Of a stretch of DNA of 64,000 nucleotides, positions 1 to 11,521 are shown piece after piece. Position 1 is the first letter of the stretch, and each line of letters opens with the position of its first letter. The notes under the pieces were generated by a model. It saw nothing but the letters and a program-made list of their open reading frames with translations, made no database searches and was not told where the DNA came from. This DNA is from Lathyrus oleraceus (Eukaryota; Streptophyta; Magnoliopsida; Fabales; Fabaceae). The DNA is taken from the NCBI RefSeq assembly GCF_024323335.1, contig NC_066580.1, positions 141,474,188 through 141,538,187 on the forward strand, read 5' to 3'. Position numbers and translations under genes: made by a program.

Positions 1-3000
1 AATAAAAATATAGGTGTTAATGCATGTTAGAGATTTGGTAGAAAGAACCAAACTCCTAAAACATACCACACACTAAAAGAAAATGGGAAGGACCTATCTC
101 AGTCATACCTATATTGATTCATCTGACACAAGGTCATTGATGAATCAATTATCCTTTAGACATTAGAGCTTTTATTGGTCAAATGAGGGAATGGGGAAGA
201 ATAGGTATGAATATGAAGAGGGAGGGGAAGATAGAAACACAAATGTATTATGAGAGGAATTGCATCAAATCAAAACCATTCATTCATTTTGGGAGATGAA
301 ATGTACATTTCATCAATCCCCTAAATCCAATGGTTTTGATCCAACAAAAGTCAAATCAACCATGACCAAGACCCAAACAGAAAGTCAAACATCACAAGAC
401 CATAAAAATGGCTCAACAATATTTTTAAACATTTAATCAATTAAAATTCAATTTAAAAATGAATTAAAATACCTTTTAAATTGGCCAAAACCTAAAATCC
501 CTTCAAGCACCAAATAAATGGCCAAGGGATTTATCCTAGGTAAAACAAGGTCAAAGGACCTTAAATAATTTTTTTTTACTATTTTTAAAAAGTCAGAAGT
601 ATTTTTAAGCAATTAAAAATATACACAAAAACATTTAATTCATGAAAAATACCAAAATTAATCCAAAAAATGATTTTAATTCAAAATATGGAAGAGAAAA
701 ATATTTAATGATTTTTGGTGAAAGTCCCATATTTTTTGGATTAAAAATAAAATTATTATGAATTAAACAAAATAAAGGGATTAAATGAAAAATCAGAAAA
801 TAAAATGAAATTCAAAAAAACAAGGGCCATCAGATCTCCCTCATTAGTTGAAGTGGCAGATTTGATGGCCAGGGGTGCACTTCCATTAAACATCTCAGTC
901 AACGCGTGTACACGCGTTGTATTCAAAAGCAAGGGCCAGGATTAGTATGTGGATTCATGATCAAATGGTCTGGGTAATGCCAGCACACCACCGAAGCCCT
1001 AGCTCCGGTCATCTTCTCTGGTGGACCTCACCAGACTGTCCACCATAAACCACCACCAAAATAAAAAGTAAAGATATGATTTTTAAGGAAAAATACTCAG
1101 GAGCAGGAATCTGACCCCTATTTCTTCCAATTCCAAGTATATTGAAAGATACATGGATTTGAAATTTGAGGTTCATAATCCGAGTTACTTCGATTTAACC
1201 TCAAAGCAACTCAATCTTGTTGCCTACATTGGTAGGACTTCAGCCAACCAAAAATCAAAGAGAATGGTGATGAATTGGGAAAGAATTGAAGAGAGAAGTT
1301 TGAAAAATTTCACCTTCTGTTTGTAGTGATGAAGCTTGATCTGGATCTCAACTGGCTTGGGCTTGCTTCCACTTGATTGCAGGAGGTGAATTGAGAGCTC
1401 AAATGGCTTGGATTCTTGGAGTTTCAACTTTAAAACAGAAGTGAAATTGAAACTCGATTTTCAATTGAAAACCTTCAAGATTATCCTCTAATGGTGGTGG
1501 GAAGGTTACAGGAGCAAAGCTTGGGCAAGGTGTCCCAAATTCTGAGCAGAAGGGGTTGTATTTGTAGGCTTGGCAATTGATTTCCGCACACTTCCATAAT
1601 TTATCCAAAAATAGAAATTCTGATGTGCATGCTTGCATGAGTGTGTGATAGGCCCATGAAATGATCTAATAAGGTCCAAAAATCATCATGAGTGATGGTG
1701 AAAGTGTAACATGAAGCCATGCATTTGAAATTGAGAAGTGACCATGAGATTCATCCAAATGGGACCGTGAAGAGTAACCATGTGCAAGTCATTCAAACCT
1801 TATCCAAATGAAGTAATTTTGGACTTTTTGGAAAGGTGAGATCAAGGAGAACAAATTTCATGTTGAACACTTTTTCATTTGAATCTTGGATCATGATGAA
1901 TTTTGAGGTGGAAGTTTGGGAAATCAAAGATAATTAAAAAATTTCTAAGTACCAAGTCAAATGTTCACTTCTTCCACCTTGAATAACTTTTGCTATGAGC
2001 TTCAAATGGAAACTGTTACCTCACCAAAGTTGTATATATTTCAAATATATTAAATTTGGTCACAAATATGACCTCATTTGGATTTGGCATGAAGCTGTTA
2101 TGCATTTTAGAAGTTGAGGAAAATTGCTTGTTCAATGGTAATGGCCCAAAATGACCTATAATGTTTCTTCTTGGCACATGCCCTTTCAAGTTGAATTTGA
2201 AGTTTCGCAAAGAATCAAAATTGGATAGAACATCTTTAAACTGATCATGTAACTTGGATGGTCTTCATATCATAAAAAATGAGCAGGTTATGGTCCTTGG
2301 AAGTTGACCTCCTAACTAGGGGATAATCAAAATAACCTATAATCTTTCACCATAAAAAATGACTTTCCAAGCAAAAATAGATCTTGATCTCAACATGAAA
2401 GTTGTTTGGAATGTCATAAGGAGTAAATTTAATCTTGGAATCATTTTCATATGACACAAAGTGTAGGACATAGGGTCTAGGGAACCCCAGTTTTGACTAG
2501 TTGAATTTCTCTGGTCAACCTCTTTGAACCATCTTGCAAACTAGAAGTTCTATTGATCTTTGGGACTCACGGAGGATCATATATGCATAATATTATGTAA
2601 TATGAAGTATCCCTTTAAATATGTGATCAATTGTTGAAGAAACTTGCCAAGGAAGTCACACAAGATACCCATATGAATTAGGGCTTCCAAGACAAACAAG
2701 CTTCAAACTCTTGATGAATTCTTGATCAAAATGATAAATGAAGATTACAAGGATCCATAAATGATGTCTAGAAACAATGTGAACCATATATTGATTAATC
2801 TCCTTGCACTGAGGGTCTCAAACCCTAATTGTGAGCTTGATGAGGCATTGGTGGATGCACACACTACCTACAAAAGAAACAAAGCTATAAATAGACATAT
2901 TTTTGGCATTTTGGTTAGTAAATAATGAAAAACAAAGTATGATACAATAAAATGTGCTTGGTGATCTCTCCCAATGCTAACCCAATGAATGAGGGGTAAG

Positions 3001-3083
3001 GAGGATGCCAAGGTGTGATCCCAAATCCAATGCATATAATGAGATAGCATGAGGGATCTTAGGGTCAAAATTGGGGTCTTACA
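1..3083 (-). mobile_element. Ogre-type LTR, 5' part, minus strand (cut by window edge)
   Basis: Read on the minus strand, this begins TGTAAGACCCCAATTTTGAC at 3083 and stays alignable by eye with the first ~3.05 kb of the 3' LTR at 46257. Shared landmarks include the TGTAAGACC start, the 'gagatcaccaagca' block and the 'agggtttgagaccct' block. It is therefore the U3-side portion of a minus-strand LTR, either the 5' LTR of an element lying to the left or a solo LTR; the window cannot tell which. It sits inside the 5' LTR of element A, which resumes at 3084. The position equivalent to the TATA box reads TACAAATA near 1565, so the promoter may be weakened. No coding region is seen; ORFs here are chance. 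Confidence 0.85.
900..919. repeat. 20-bp perfect palindrome in the LTR
   Basis: CAACGCGTGTACACGCGTTG is its own reverse complement. The two homologous LTRs checked (near 15125 and 48450) lack a perfect palindrome at the aligned place, so it is probably specific to this copy. No function is known. Confidence 0.8.
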
Positions 3084-3444
3084 ATACGTAGGAATAAGAC
3101 CTAAGGTCTAGTCAAACACAAAAATATAATCAATGAATTCTTTTCTCTTCCCCACACTCTTTATTTTATCAAACATCATTTAGACCCAAAACCATATGCA
3201 CACAAAAAAGGGCTCCCTAGGAGTACTTATGACACTTTGGATGCTAACACATTCCCTCTGTGGAACCAACCTCTTTACCTGTAATCTCGGGCATTTTATT
3301 ATTTTTGATTTGAAAACTTCTAATCTTTGGGTTTTGTTCGTACTTTTCCCTTTTCCTTTGGAAACAATAAAAGCGCGGTGGCGACTCTGGTTTTACTGAC
3401 GTCAAGTTTATCTATAGCTTAATGGTCATGAATTTACTGCTACA
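3084..3444 (+). mobile_element. Element A 5' LTR, surviving 3' end
   Basis: This is the last 361 bp of an Ogre-type LTR. It matches the end of the 3' LTR (50690-51053) through 'ctccctaggagtac', 'aacaataaaagcgcggtggcg' and the terminal 'gaatttactgctaca'. The upstream part was displaced to the left of the window by the minus-strand LTR that ends at 3083. AATAAA at 3366-3371 is the probable polyadenylation signal in R. Confidence 0.85.
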
Positions 3445-3453
3445 AAAATTAAG

Positions 3454-3471
3454 TGGCGACTCTGATGGGGA
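3454..3471 (+). other. Element A primer-binding site
   Basis: TGGCGACTCTGATGGGGA lies 9 nt after the LTR end. Ogre elements are known to prime from a tRNA-Arg and this fits that pattern, but I did not check it against a tRNA sequence. Its first 10 nt also occur in U5 at 3379-3388. Confidence 0.7.
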
Positions 3472-4309
3472 GTAGTCCTCAGTGGGTTTAGCCTACTCTT
3501 TTATGTGTATATATTTGTATATTTGATGTTTGTTTGTGTGATATAATCTGTCTGTTGTGCTTGGTGATCTTTGTGTGGTGAGATATGTTCTCACCCGAAC
3601 TTGAGTGCAATTACGATAGGAGGATGGTATAGTCATATTCAAATTGTGTGGAGTAGTCCTTAACAAGTTGGCTTGAGACCCATCTACTCAGTGGAGACCT
3701 CTTTAGAGTTACTGATGTCACACAAGTTATTTGTGGACAAGCATTACTTTCTCTAATTTGGGGGTCCAAGAAGCTGAGGACCGTAGAACATTTAACCTAA
3801 CTTGGCCTATTTAGGACGTAGTGCGGAGACTGTTCAAGTGAAGACTTGATAACAGTTGTTATGCGATACTACACTCAAACGAGTTTCTCTTGAGAATATT
3901 ACAGGTTGATGAGTCAGTCATCCTAACCTATAATATCCAATCGATGGAATCAAGACTCTAGGAAATCATTTTAGAACATGATCTACAGGTTTTTATCCTT
4001 AGTACACTCCATTGGGCATGGTTCTTAACTCGACTCCATGCTCGTGACTAACAACAAACCCTTTGATTCTCGGTTGATCCGATCAAGTCTCATTAATATC
4101 AATGGAACTTGGGTGTTGATAAGGTGACAACCATAATCCACCAAAATGTAGGATTGATCTTGATGATGACGTGATCCATCCCTTGACCTTTGTTTGTGTT
4201 TGCCTTGTGTGTGATTGTTGCGTTCATGCATTCATGCACATCATGACATTCATCACAGAAAAATAAATTTCAAGGAAACTAAGGTCTTATTTGCAAATAT
4301 TTTCAGATC
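3472..4309 (+). other. Element A 5' leader, non-coding
   Basis: About 840 bp between the PBS and the first ORF. No reading frame of note is seen. It ends in a splice-acceptor-like 'tattttcag' just before the ORF1 ATG, so a leader intron is possible but unsupported. Packaging signals would be expected here; none can be recognised. Confidence 0.5.
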
Positions 4310-5693
4310 ATGGATTATGAACGAAGGAACACAGAAAAGTATAGTTTAAGATGTCCAGATTTGAAGGAATTAAGGAAAGTGTCATCCTTTGTATTAAATC
4401 CCTTGGACTTCAAGGAACGTTATGGGAAGCTTTTGTTCGTGTTATCTACTGATGTCGTTGAGTACTTCTGAGTGTTTTGGTGCAGTATTATGACCCTCTC
4501 TATCACTGTTTCACTTTTCCTGACTATCAGCTTGTGCCCATGTTGGAGGAGTATGCCCATCTTGGGTATACCCGTATCCAACAAGGTACCCTTCAGTTGA
4601 TTAGAGGAGATTCCTAGATCTCATGTCATAGCTGAGGCTCTTCATCTGAAGAAATCTGAGATTGATGCTCATTTGGTGAAGAAAGGAGGTATTCTTGGGT
4701 TGACTTTTGAGTTCCTCATTGGTAGAGCTACTGTTTTTGCTCAGGCCGGTAGCATGGGTGATTTTGAAGCTATCTTTGATTTAAAATCTTGTTCCTACTC
4801 TGTTGGGTGACATGTATTTCTCTTTGCATTTGAGGAATTCCAAAGGTGGTAGGACTATTGTGTGCTGTGTTCCTCTCCTGTACAAGTGGTTTATTTCGCA
4901 CTTGCCTCAGACACCTGCTTACTTGGAGAACAAACAATGTATACGATGGTCTCAGAGACTTATGCATATCACTAATGATGATATTGTTTGGTATGATTCT
5001 GCATTGGGTAGCTTGGACATTATTGACAGTTGTGGTGAGTTATCTAACATGTCTCTCATTGGTATGCAAGGAGGAATCAACTACAACCCTGCTTTGGCTC
5101 GTCGTCAACTTGGGTTCCCCTTGCGAGGTAAGCCTAATTAAGTTTAGTTAGAGGAGTAGAATGATGCATGCTTGGCATAATGTGCATAGGAAAGGAAGAT
5201 ACGAGCTTGGTTCATGCAACTGTGTAGCTTTGGAAGCTTACACCATTTAGGTGAAGAAGAGAGCTTTGGAGCTAAAGATGTCGTACACTTGTGAAAGACC
5301 TATGTATTTGGTTGTGGCTGACCATCAACTCTCCCTAACCAAGATGTAGAGGAGTTGGAAGATGCACTTACCAAGATGAAGCAAGAGAAGGATATATGGG
5401 AAGAAAGGTTCCATGCTTCAAACCGAAAGCATGAGGAGTTGCAACTTGAGTCGAAAGTCAAAGATGCACTTATTGAGATTCTTGAAGACCGTGTAGTGAA
5501 GAGACAGAGATAACCAGAGAATTTATTTTCCTCTAGCATGCCTCCACTTTCCGATGCTTAGAAGAAGATTGTTGATTAGCTGGTCCTCGAGAAGGCTCAG
5601 ATGAAGATATTCTTTGAGTCAGAGATTCGACACATCCGCAAGAAATATACTCCTTTAGCCAGATTATCTGATGCAGTTACTAGGGATCCTTAG
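4310..5693 (+). pseudogene. Element A ORF1 (DUF7745-like), decayed
   Basis: Ogre elements carry an extra ORF of unknown role upstream of gag, and this is its remnant. From the ATG at 4310 the reading starts MDYERRNTEKYSL and continues in pieces across at least two frames. Recognisable stretches are 'YYDPLYHCFTFPDYQLVPML' near 4490, 'IPRSHVIAEALHLKKSEIDA' near 4610, and a long open piece at 4803-5141 with 'TNDDIVWYDSALGSLDI' and 'GGINYNPALARRQLGFP'. These resemble the domain common in legume transposon proteins (DUF7745 family, from memory). The C-terminal third (about 5340-5660) is charged and coiled-coil-like. At least two frameshifts and several stops make it non-functional. The 260-bp spacer to gag shows no gene. 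Confidence 0.7.
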
Positions 5694-5956
5694 GATGATA
5701 GTTTCCTTTTCCCTTGTATTTGTATTTTGGTTTCTGAAATTGTACTCAGTGTAATCCTTCCAAAATTTTATGAATAGAAAGAGATTTTATGTTCAATTAT
5801 TATTATTGTTGATTATTATTATATTTGCAAATAAGACTTCATATGTTCCTTGAAATTAAAAAAACAAAAAAAAAACATTGCATTTCATGCATCATTTGCA
5901 TAACAGGGTTCTTCCTCCAGGTGTCTTATCAGTTCTTCTTCTGTGTATCAGCCAAG

Positions 5957-8540
5957 ATGACTCATGACTACAACACTCGAGCTATTCGTTTGCGAAGAAT
6001 GTAGCATTTAGAGTAAGAGAATAGAGAGATGAAGGATGAGATCTCCAGACTCACGGTGCTGATGGAATATGTAATTGCTTCTCAGAACCAACAATCTCCG
6101 TCTCCCGCAACTCCTCCTCCTCAGAGGACTATCATCTCAGAGATTATTTCATCAACTGTTCCTGTTGCTGTTGCCACCCAGTCTGTTCCTACTATGCCTG
6201 CTGGATTCCCTTAGGGAATTCCACCAAATTTTGTGCCTGAAGGGTATGTGTCCATTTTTGCTTCTCTGCCGACATCTAGCCCGGTCATATCAGTGCCTCC
6301 TCCTATCGTTCATACTCTGCCTCGTATTGAGGAGACTATTTACCACTATGAGCTGTCTGAAGGTTTGAACATGTATAAAAAGATGGATGAAATGAAGAAT
6401 CAATTTCTTGAGTTGCGTAAGGAAGTGAGGACTCTGAGAGGAAACAATTTGTTTGGCAAGAGTGCTGCTGAACTCTGCTTGGTTCCCAACGTCAAGATTC
6501 TGGTGAAATTCAAGGTCCCAGACTTTGAAAAATACAAAGGGAATACCAATCCATTGAGCCATCTTGTTATGTATGCCAGGAAAATGTCTACTCAAACTGA
6601 TAATGATCAGCTACTGATTCACTATTTCCAGGATAGTTTGACTGGAGCTGCCTTGAGATGGTACATGGGCCTAAACAGTGCTAACATTCATACTTTCAAT
6701 GACTTGTGTGAGGCCTTTGTCAAGTAGTATAAGTACAACATTGATATGGCACCAGATAGAGATCAATTTAGGTCGATGTCTTAGAAGGACAAGAAGACAT
6801 TCAAAGAATATGCCCAGATATGAAGAGAGCTTACTGCTCAGATTAGTCCGCCTTTGGAGGAAAAAGAGATGACTAAGATATTCCTGAAGACGATGAGTTC
6901 ATTTTATTATGAACGTATGATTTCAAGGGCCCTTAATGATTTTACTGAAATGGTAAACATGGGGATGGGTTTAGAGGAAAGAGCCTATGAGGGACGTCTG
7001 TCCAAGGATGAAGCATCGATAAGTAAGAAGTATGATAGGAGTTTTTCTAAGAAGAAGGAAGGAGAAACTAATGCAGTATCAGTTGGGAGGTAGATGAGGC
7101 CTCATTTGAGGAAGAATTCTTAATCCCATCAACATCAGCATCAAGTCTCTTCAGTAATTCCAATCTTTTCCAATAATTAAACAAATCAATCAGTTCCTAC
7201 TCAACATCAGCACCAGGTATCTTCAGTGGTTCTAGTTTTTTCCAACAATTCCAACAATCAATCAGTTCCAATTCAACAACAACATCAACAACAAACATAA
7301 CAAAGAACCAACTACAACAACAACAATCATCAGCAAAATTTTGAAAGGAAGAAGGTCTCTTTTGACCCTATTCATATGACGTATGCAGAGTTGTACCCGT
7401 CTTTGGTACTCAAGAATCTTATTCAGCCAAGAAACCCTCGACAAATTCCTGAGCCACTACAATGGTGGTTCAAGCCTGATCTTCATTGTGATTTTCACCA
7501 GGGAGTCCTTGGTCATGATATAGAGAACTGTTATCCACTGAAGTATGAAGTTCAGAAGCTTGTGAAGAGTGGTATGATGTCCTTTGAGGATAGAGCTCCA
7601 AATGTGAAAGCCAATCATTTGCCTGCTCATGGTAACGCTTCTGCCAACATGGTGGACGACTGTCCCGGGAATTTTAGAGTTTTTGATGTGAGGCATATCC
7701 GTAGATCTTTCATGGAGATGCATAGAACTCTGTGTTTGATTAGTGATTGTGAACATGACCATGATGGTTGTGTCATTTGCAGTGTGAACCCCCGTGGGTG
7801 TATAATTGTCAAGAGGGATATTCAAAAGTTGATGGATGAGAATGTAATCCAGATTCAACACTCAAGGGATATGGGAGATGATGTGAACGTCACCGTGCCA
7901 ATGTTCAAGACCCCTGAGCGGGTAGTTATTCAATTTGATAGCAACAATAACAATAATGTCAATAGATCGATATCACCATTGGTAATACGGTTAGCGGCCC
8001 CCGTCCCTTATTCATTCGATAAAGCTATGCCATACTAGTACAATGCCACTATGATAGAAAATGGTCAAGAGGTTCCTCTTCCAATTGCATACTCAGTGGT
8101 AAATATTGCGGATATTGCAAAGGTGACCCGTAGTGGTCGGGTTTTCAGTCCAGTATTTCCGAAAGTTGTGGAGGATATTTCCGAGGGTAAGAAGGTAGAG
8201 ATTCCTGCAGTGAATCCAGTTAGTGCTCCAATGTTCCAGTCTGGTGAATCCAGCAAATTAAAGACTAACGATGATGATGAGGTGTTACGATTGATCAAAA
8301 GAAGTGAATTCAACATTATGGAGCAGCTGCTCCAAACGCTATCAAAGATCTCTGAGTTGTCATTGTTGATGAATTTTGAGGCACACAGAGAAGCATTGCA
8401 GAAAGTGTTGGAATAGGCTTATGTTAAACACGATGTTACTGTGGATCAGTTTGACCATATTGTTGCCAACATCACTTCTTGTAACAATTTGAGTTTTTGT
8501 GATGAAGAACTTCCTGAAGATGGTAGGAATCACAATTAGG
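5957..8540 (+). pseudogene. gag: Element A gag (capsid/nucleocapsid), decayed
   Basis: Structural polyprotein of a Ty3/gypsy Ogre-type element. The start ATG at 5957 (MTHDYNTRAIRL) opens one frame that is followed to the end. A coiled-coil-like N-terminus and a Pro/Val-rich linker precede the capsid core at about 6480-7000 (VPDFEKYKGNTNPLSHL, IHYFQDSLTGAALRWYMGL, FKEYAQ, ISPPLEEKEMTKIFLKTM). A Gln/Asn-rich low-complexity stretch (7110-7330) is followed by a CHHC zinc knuckle, C-x2-H-x5-H-x4-C, at 7487-7531 (CDFHQGVLGHDIENC). All breaks are nonsense codons in the same frame (including 6002, 6014, 6725 and 8537); no frameshift was noticed. Most replace an expected glutamine. Not translatable as one protein. 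Confidence 0.85.
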
Positions 8541-9339
8541 AATTACATATATCGATGAATTGCAAGGAGGATGCTTTGTCCAATGTTTTGATTAATACTG
8601 GATCATCACTGAATGTGTTTCCGAAGTTAACTTTATCAAGACTCTCATATCAAGGTGCCTCGATGAGGTTTAGTGGCGTGGTTGTTAAAGAGTTTGATGG
8701 TTCTCGTAAAATTGTCATTGGAGAAGTGGACCTTCCAGTAAACATAGGTCCGAGTGATTTCCAAATTACCTTCCAGGTAATGGATATCCACCCGGCCTAT
8801 AGCTGCTTGTTGGGAAGGCGATGGATTCATGAAGCCGGAGCTGTGACATCTACTATACACCAGAAGCTGAAATTTGTGAAGAACAACAAGCTTGTCTTTG
8901 TTGGTGGATAGAAGGCATTGTTGGTAAGACATTTGTCATATTTTACTTAAGTTGATGCTGAAGAGGAAGTTGGAATACCGTTCCAAGCTTTGTCCATTGC
9001 TGATGAATTGAAGAAAACTGGGACACCCATGTCTTCTTAAAAAGATGCGCAAGAGGCTATTTCGGCTGGCAGTATTGATAAGTGGGACCGTGTTGTGGAA
9101 CTCGCCGAGAATAAGAATAGATCACGAATGGGATTCCAACAAGGGCCATTCAACGCCAATGTCAAGGTTATGCAACCAATTTTCCGTAGTGGAGGGTTCA
9201 TTCATGAGGATGATCAACACTCAACTTCCATTATTGAAGCCAATGATGAAGACGAAGCTTGCGCCGACTTTGTGACACATGGCCAGACTTGCAGCAACTA
9301 GGTTGCTGTTGATATTCCTACTGTTATTCACCGTTCTAA
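8541..9339 (+). pseudogene. pro: Element A protease and linker, decayed
   Basis: Retroviral-type aspartic protease in the same frame as gag. The active-site region reads VLINTGSSLNVFPK at about 8588-8629. The family motif is D-T/S-G, but here the aspartate codon is AAT (Asn, 8594-8596), which should abolish catalysis. Downstream 'ILLGRRWIH'-type sequence (SCLLGRRWIHEAGAVTS, near 8800) is the conserved flap-side region of plant retrotransposon proteases. Several stops follow (near 8909, 8948, 9038 and 9299). The segment ends PTVIHRS just before a splice donor at 9340. Confidence 0.8.
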
Positions 9340-9597
9340 GTAATTTGTTTTCATTTATTTTAAGAAAAATCCCTCTCCTATGCCTAAGGGAGAAGTGAAC
9401 ATTGTCGGGCATTTTCTTATTATCATCAATAAAGTACAATTTTATTCATCCACATCTATGATGTTTTATTTTTACTTTTCGCTTTTTCTGAAAATGGTAA
9501 TCACAAAAATAACATAAATAAATAATAATCTTTCCATCTGCATAATATTTGTTTGCACCCCACTTCTCTAAAATCAAAATATCAAATCATTATGCAG
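9340..9597 (+). other. Element A spliceosomal intron between pro and RT
   Basis: Donor GTAATT at 9340 and acceptor ATTATGCAG at 9597 delimit 258 bp of AT-rich sequence with in-frame stops. Joining 9339 to 9598 gives a codon AA|G and continues directly into the pol frame (FVFKPIEYSDPTP). Ogre elements are known to carry an intron between gag-pro and RT that is spliced in part of the transcripts. Element B has the same boundary (61144-61409). Confidence 0.8.
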
Positions 9598-11521
9598 GTT
9601 CGTTTTCAAACCCATTGAATATAGTGATCCTACTCCCTCTTCAAACTTTGATTTCCCTGTGTTTGAAGTTGAGGAAGAAAATGATGATGAAGAAGTATCT
9701 GATGAATTATCCCGTTTTCTTGAGCACGAGGAGAAATCCATTCAGCCGTTTGAAGAGCAAATTGAATTAGTCAACTTGAGTTCCGATGATGATGTGAAGG
9801 AAGTCAAGATTGGCTCTCAACTGCGTCTAGAAGCTAAGAAGGGGTTGGTTGATCTTCTTTGTGAATATTCTGATGTGTTTGCTTGGTCCTATCAAGATAT
9901 GCCTGGTTTGGATTATGAGATTGTGGAGCATAGATTGCCTTTGAAGCCATAATGCCTTCTGGTCAAGCAGAAGTTGAGAAGAACTCATCCTGATATGGTA
10001 GTGAAGATTAAAGAGGAAGTGCAGAAGTAGATTGCTGTTGGTTTTCTAGTTACCTCCGAGTATCCGCAATGGGTGGCCAATATTGTGCTTATTCCTAAGA
10101 AATATGGAAAAGCCTGCATGTGTGTTGATTACAAATATTTGAATAAAGCCAGTCTGAAAGATGATTTTCCTCTACCACATACTGATATGTTGGTAGACAA
10201 TACAACTAAATTCAAAGTCTCTTCATTTACGGAGGGATTTTCTGGCTACAATCAAATCAAGATGGCACCTGAAGATATGGAGAAGACCATATTCATTACA
10301 CACTGGGGAACATTCTGTTATAGAATGATGCCTTTTATTTAAAGAATGTTGGTGCAACATACCAGAGAGCTATGACCACTCTTTTTCATGATATGATGCA
10401 CAAAGAAATTGAAGTTTATGTTGATGATATGATTGCTAAATCTAGTGATGAAAAACATCATGTTGAGCATTTGTTGAAGTTATTCCAACGTTTGAGGAAA
10501 TATAAACTCCACTTGAATCCCAATAAGTGTACTTTTGGTGTTCGTTCTGGTAAGTTGTTGGGCTTTATTGTCAGCGAGAAGGGTATTGAAGTTGATCCTG
10601 CCAAGGTCAAAGCAATACAAGAGATGTCTGAGCCCAAAACAGAGAAGCAAGTCATAGGTTTTTTGGCCGCTTGAACTATATCTCAAGATTTATATCGCAT
10701 ATGACTGCCACATGTGCACCGATAATCAAGCTTCTTCGGAAAAATCAATCCTGTGATTGGACTGAAGATTTCCAGAAAGCTTTTGATAGTATCAAAGAGT
10801 ATTTGCTTGAGCCTCCGATTTTGTCTCCACCTGTTGAAGGAAGATCGTTGATCATGTATTTGAATGTGCTTGATGAAAGTATGGGCTGTGTTCCTGGTCA
10901 GCAAGATGAATCCGGAAAGAAAGAATATGCAATTTACTATATCAGTAAGAAAGTCACCGACTGTGAGACTCGGCATTCAATGCTTGAGAAAACATGCTGG
11001 GCACTAGCTTGGGCTGCTAAGCGTCTGAGCCAATATATTTTAAATCATATTACTTGGTTGATATCCAAAATGGATCCAATTAAGTATATTTTTGAGAAGC
11101 TTGCTTTAACTAGGAGGATCGTCCGATGGCAGATGTTGTTATTTGAGTATGATATTAAATACTGATCTCAGAAAGATATTAAGTGTAGTGTCTTGGTGGA
11201 CCATTTGGCTTACCAACCTATTGAAGATAATCAGTCAGTGTAGTATGAATTTCCCGACGAAGAGATTTTGTACTTGAAGATGAAAGATTGTGATGAACCA
11301 TTGCTTGAAGAAGGGCCAAAACCTGCTTCCCGTTGGGGCATGGTATTTGATGGAGCTATTAATTCATATGGTAATGCCATTGGGGCAGTGATTACTACTC
11401 CTTACGACACTTATTTTCCGTTTACATCTAGATTGACCTTCAAGTGGATAAACAATATGGCTGAGTATGAAGCTTGCATTACGGGGCTTGAAGAGGCCAT
11501 TGATCTCAGATTAAATATCTT
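9598..11521 (+). pseudogene. pol: Element A pol: RT, RNase H and start of second RNase H
   Basis: Reverse transcriptase follows an acidic linker. Motifs seen: WVANIVLIPKKYGKACMCVDYKYLNKA in pieces near 10067, FTEGFSGYNQIKMAPEDMEKT near 10230, and the catalytic YVDD at 10417-10428. The frame shifts near 10335 and again near 10670. The ordinary RNase H follows (YYISKKVTDCETRHSMLEKT, about 10934). A second, archaeal-type RNase H starts at about 11330 (MVFDGAINSYGNAIG; catalytic D at 11349 and E at 11463), a hallmark of the Tat/Ogre branch. Stops occur at 9950, 10028, 11163 and 11241. The domain is cut at 11521 by a solo LTR and resumes at 17651. Confidence 0.85.
10417..10428 (+). other. RT catalytic motif YVDD (element A)
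   Basis: TAT GTT GAT GAT within the 10372-10674 open stretch. This is the metal-binding pair of the polymerase active site and is unmutated. Confidence 0.85.

Noticed and set aside
4803..5141. Possible host gene encoding a 112-residue protein
   Set aside because: It is the best-preserved piece of element A's ORF1 and continues homology on both sides in other frames.
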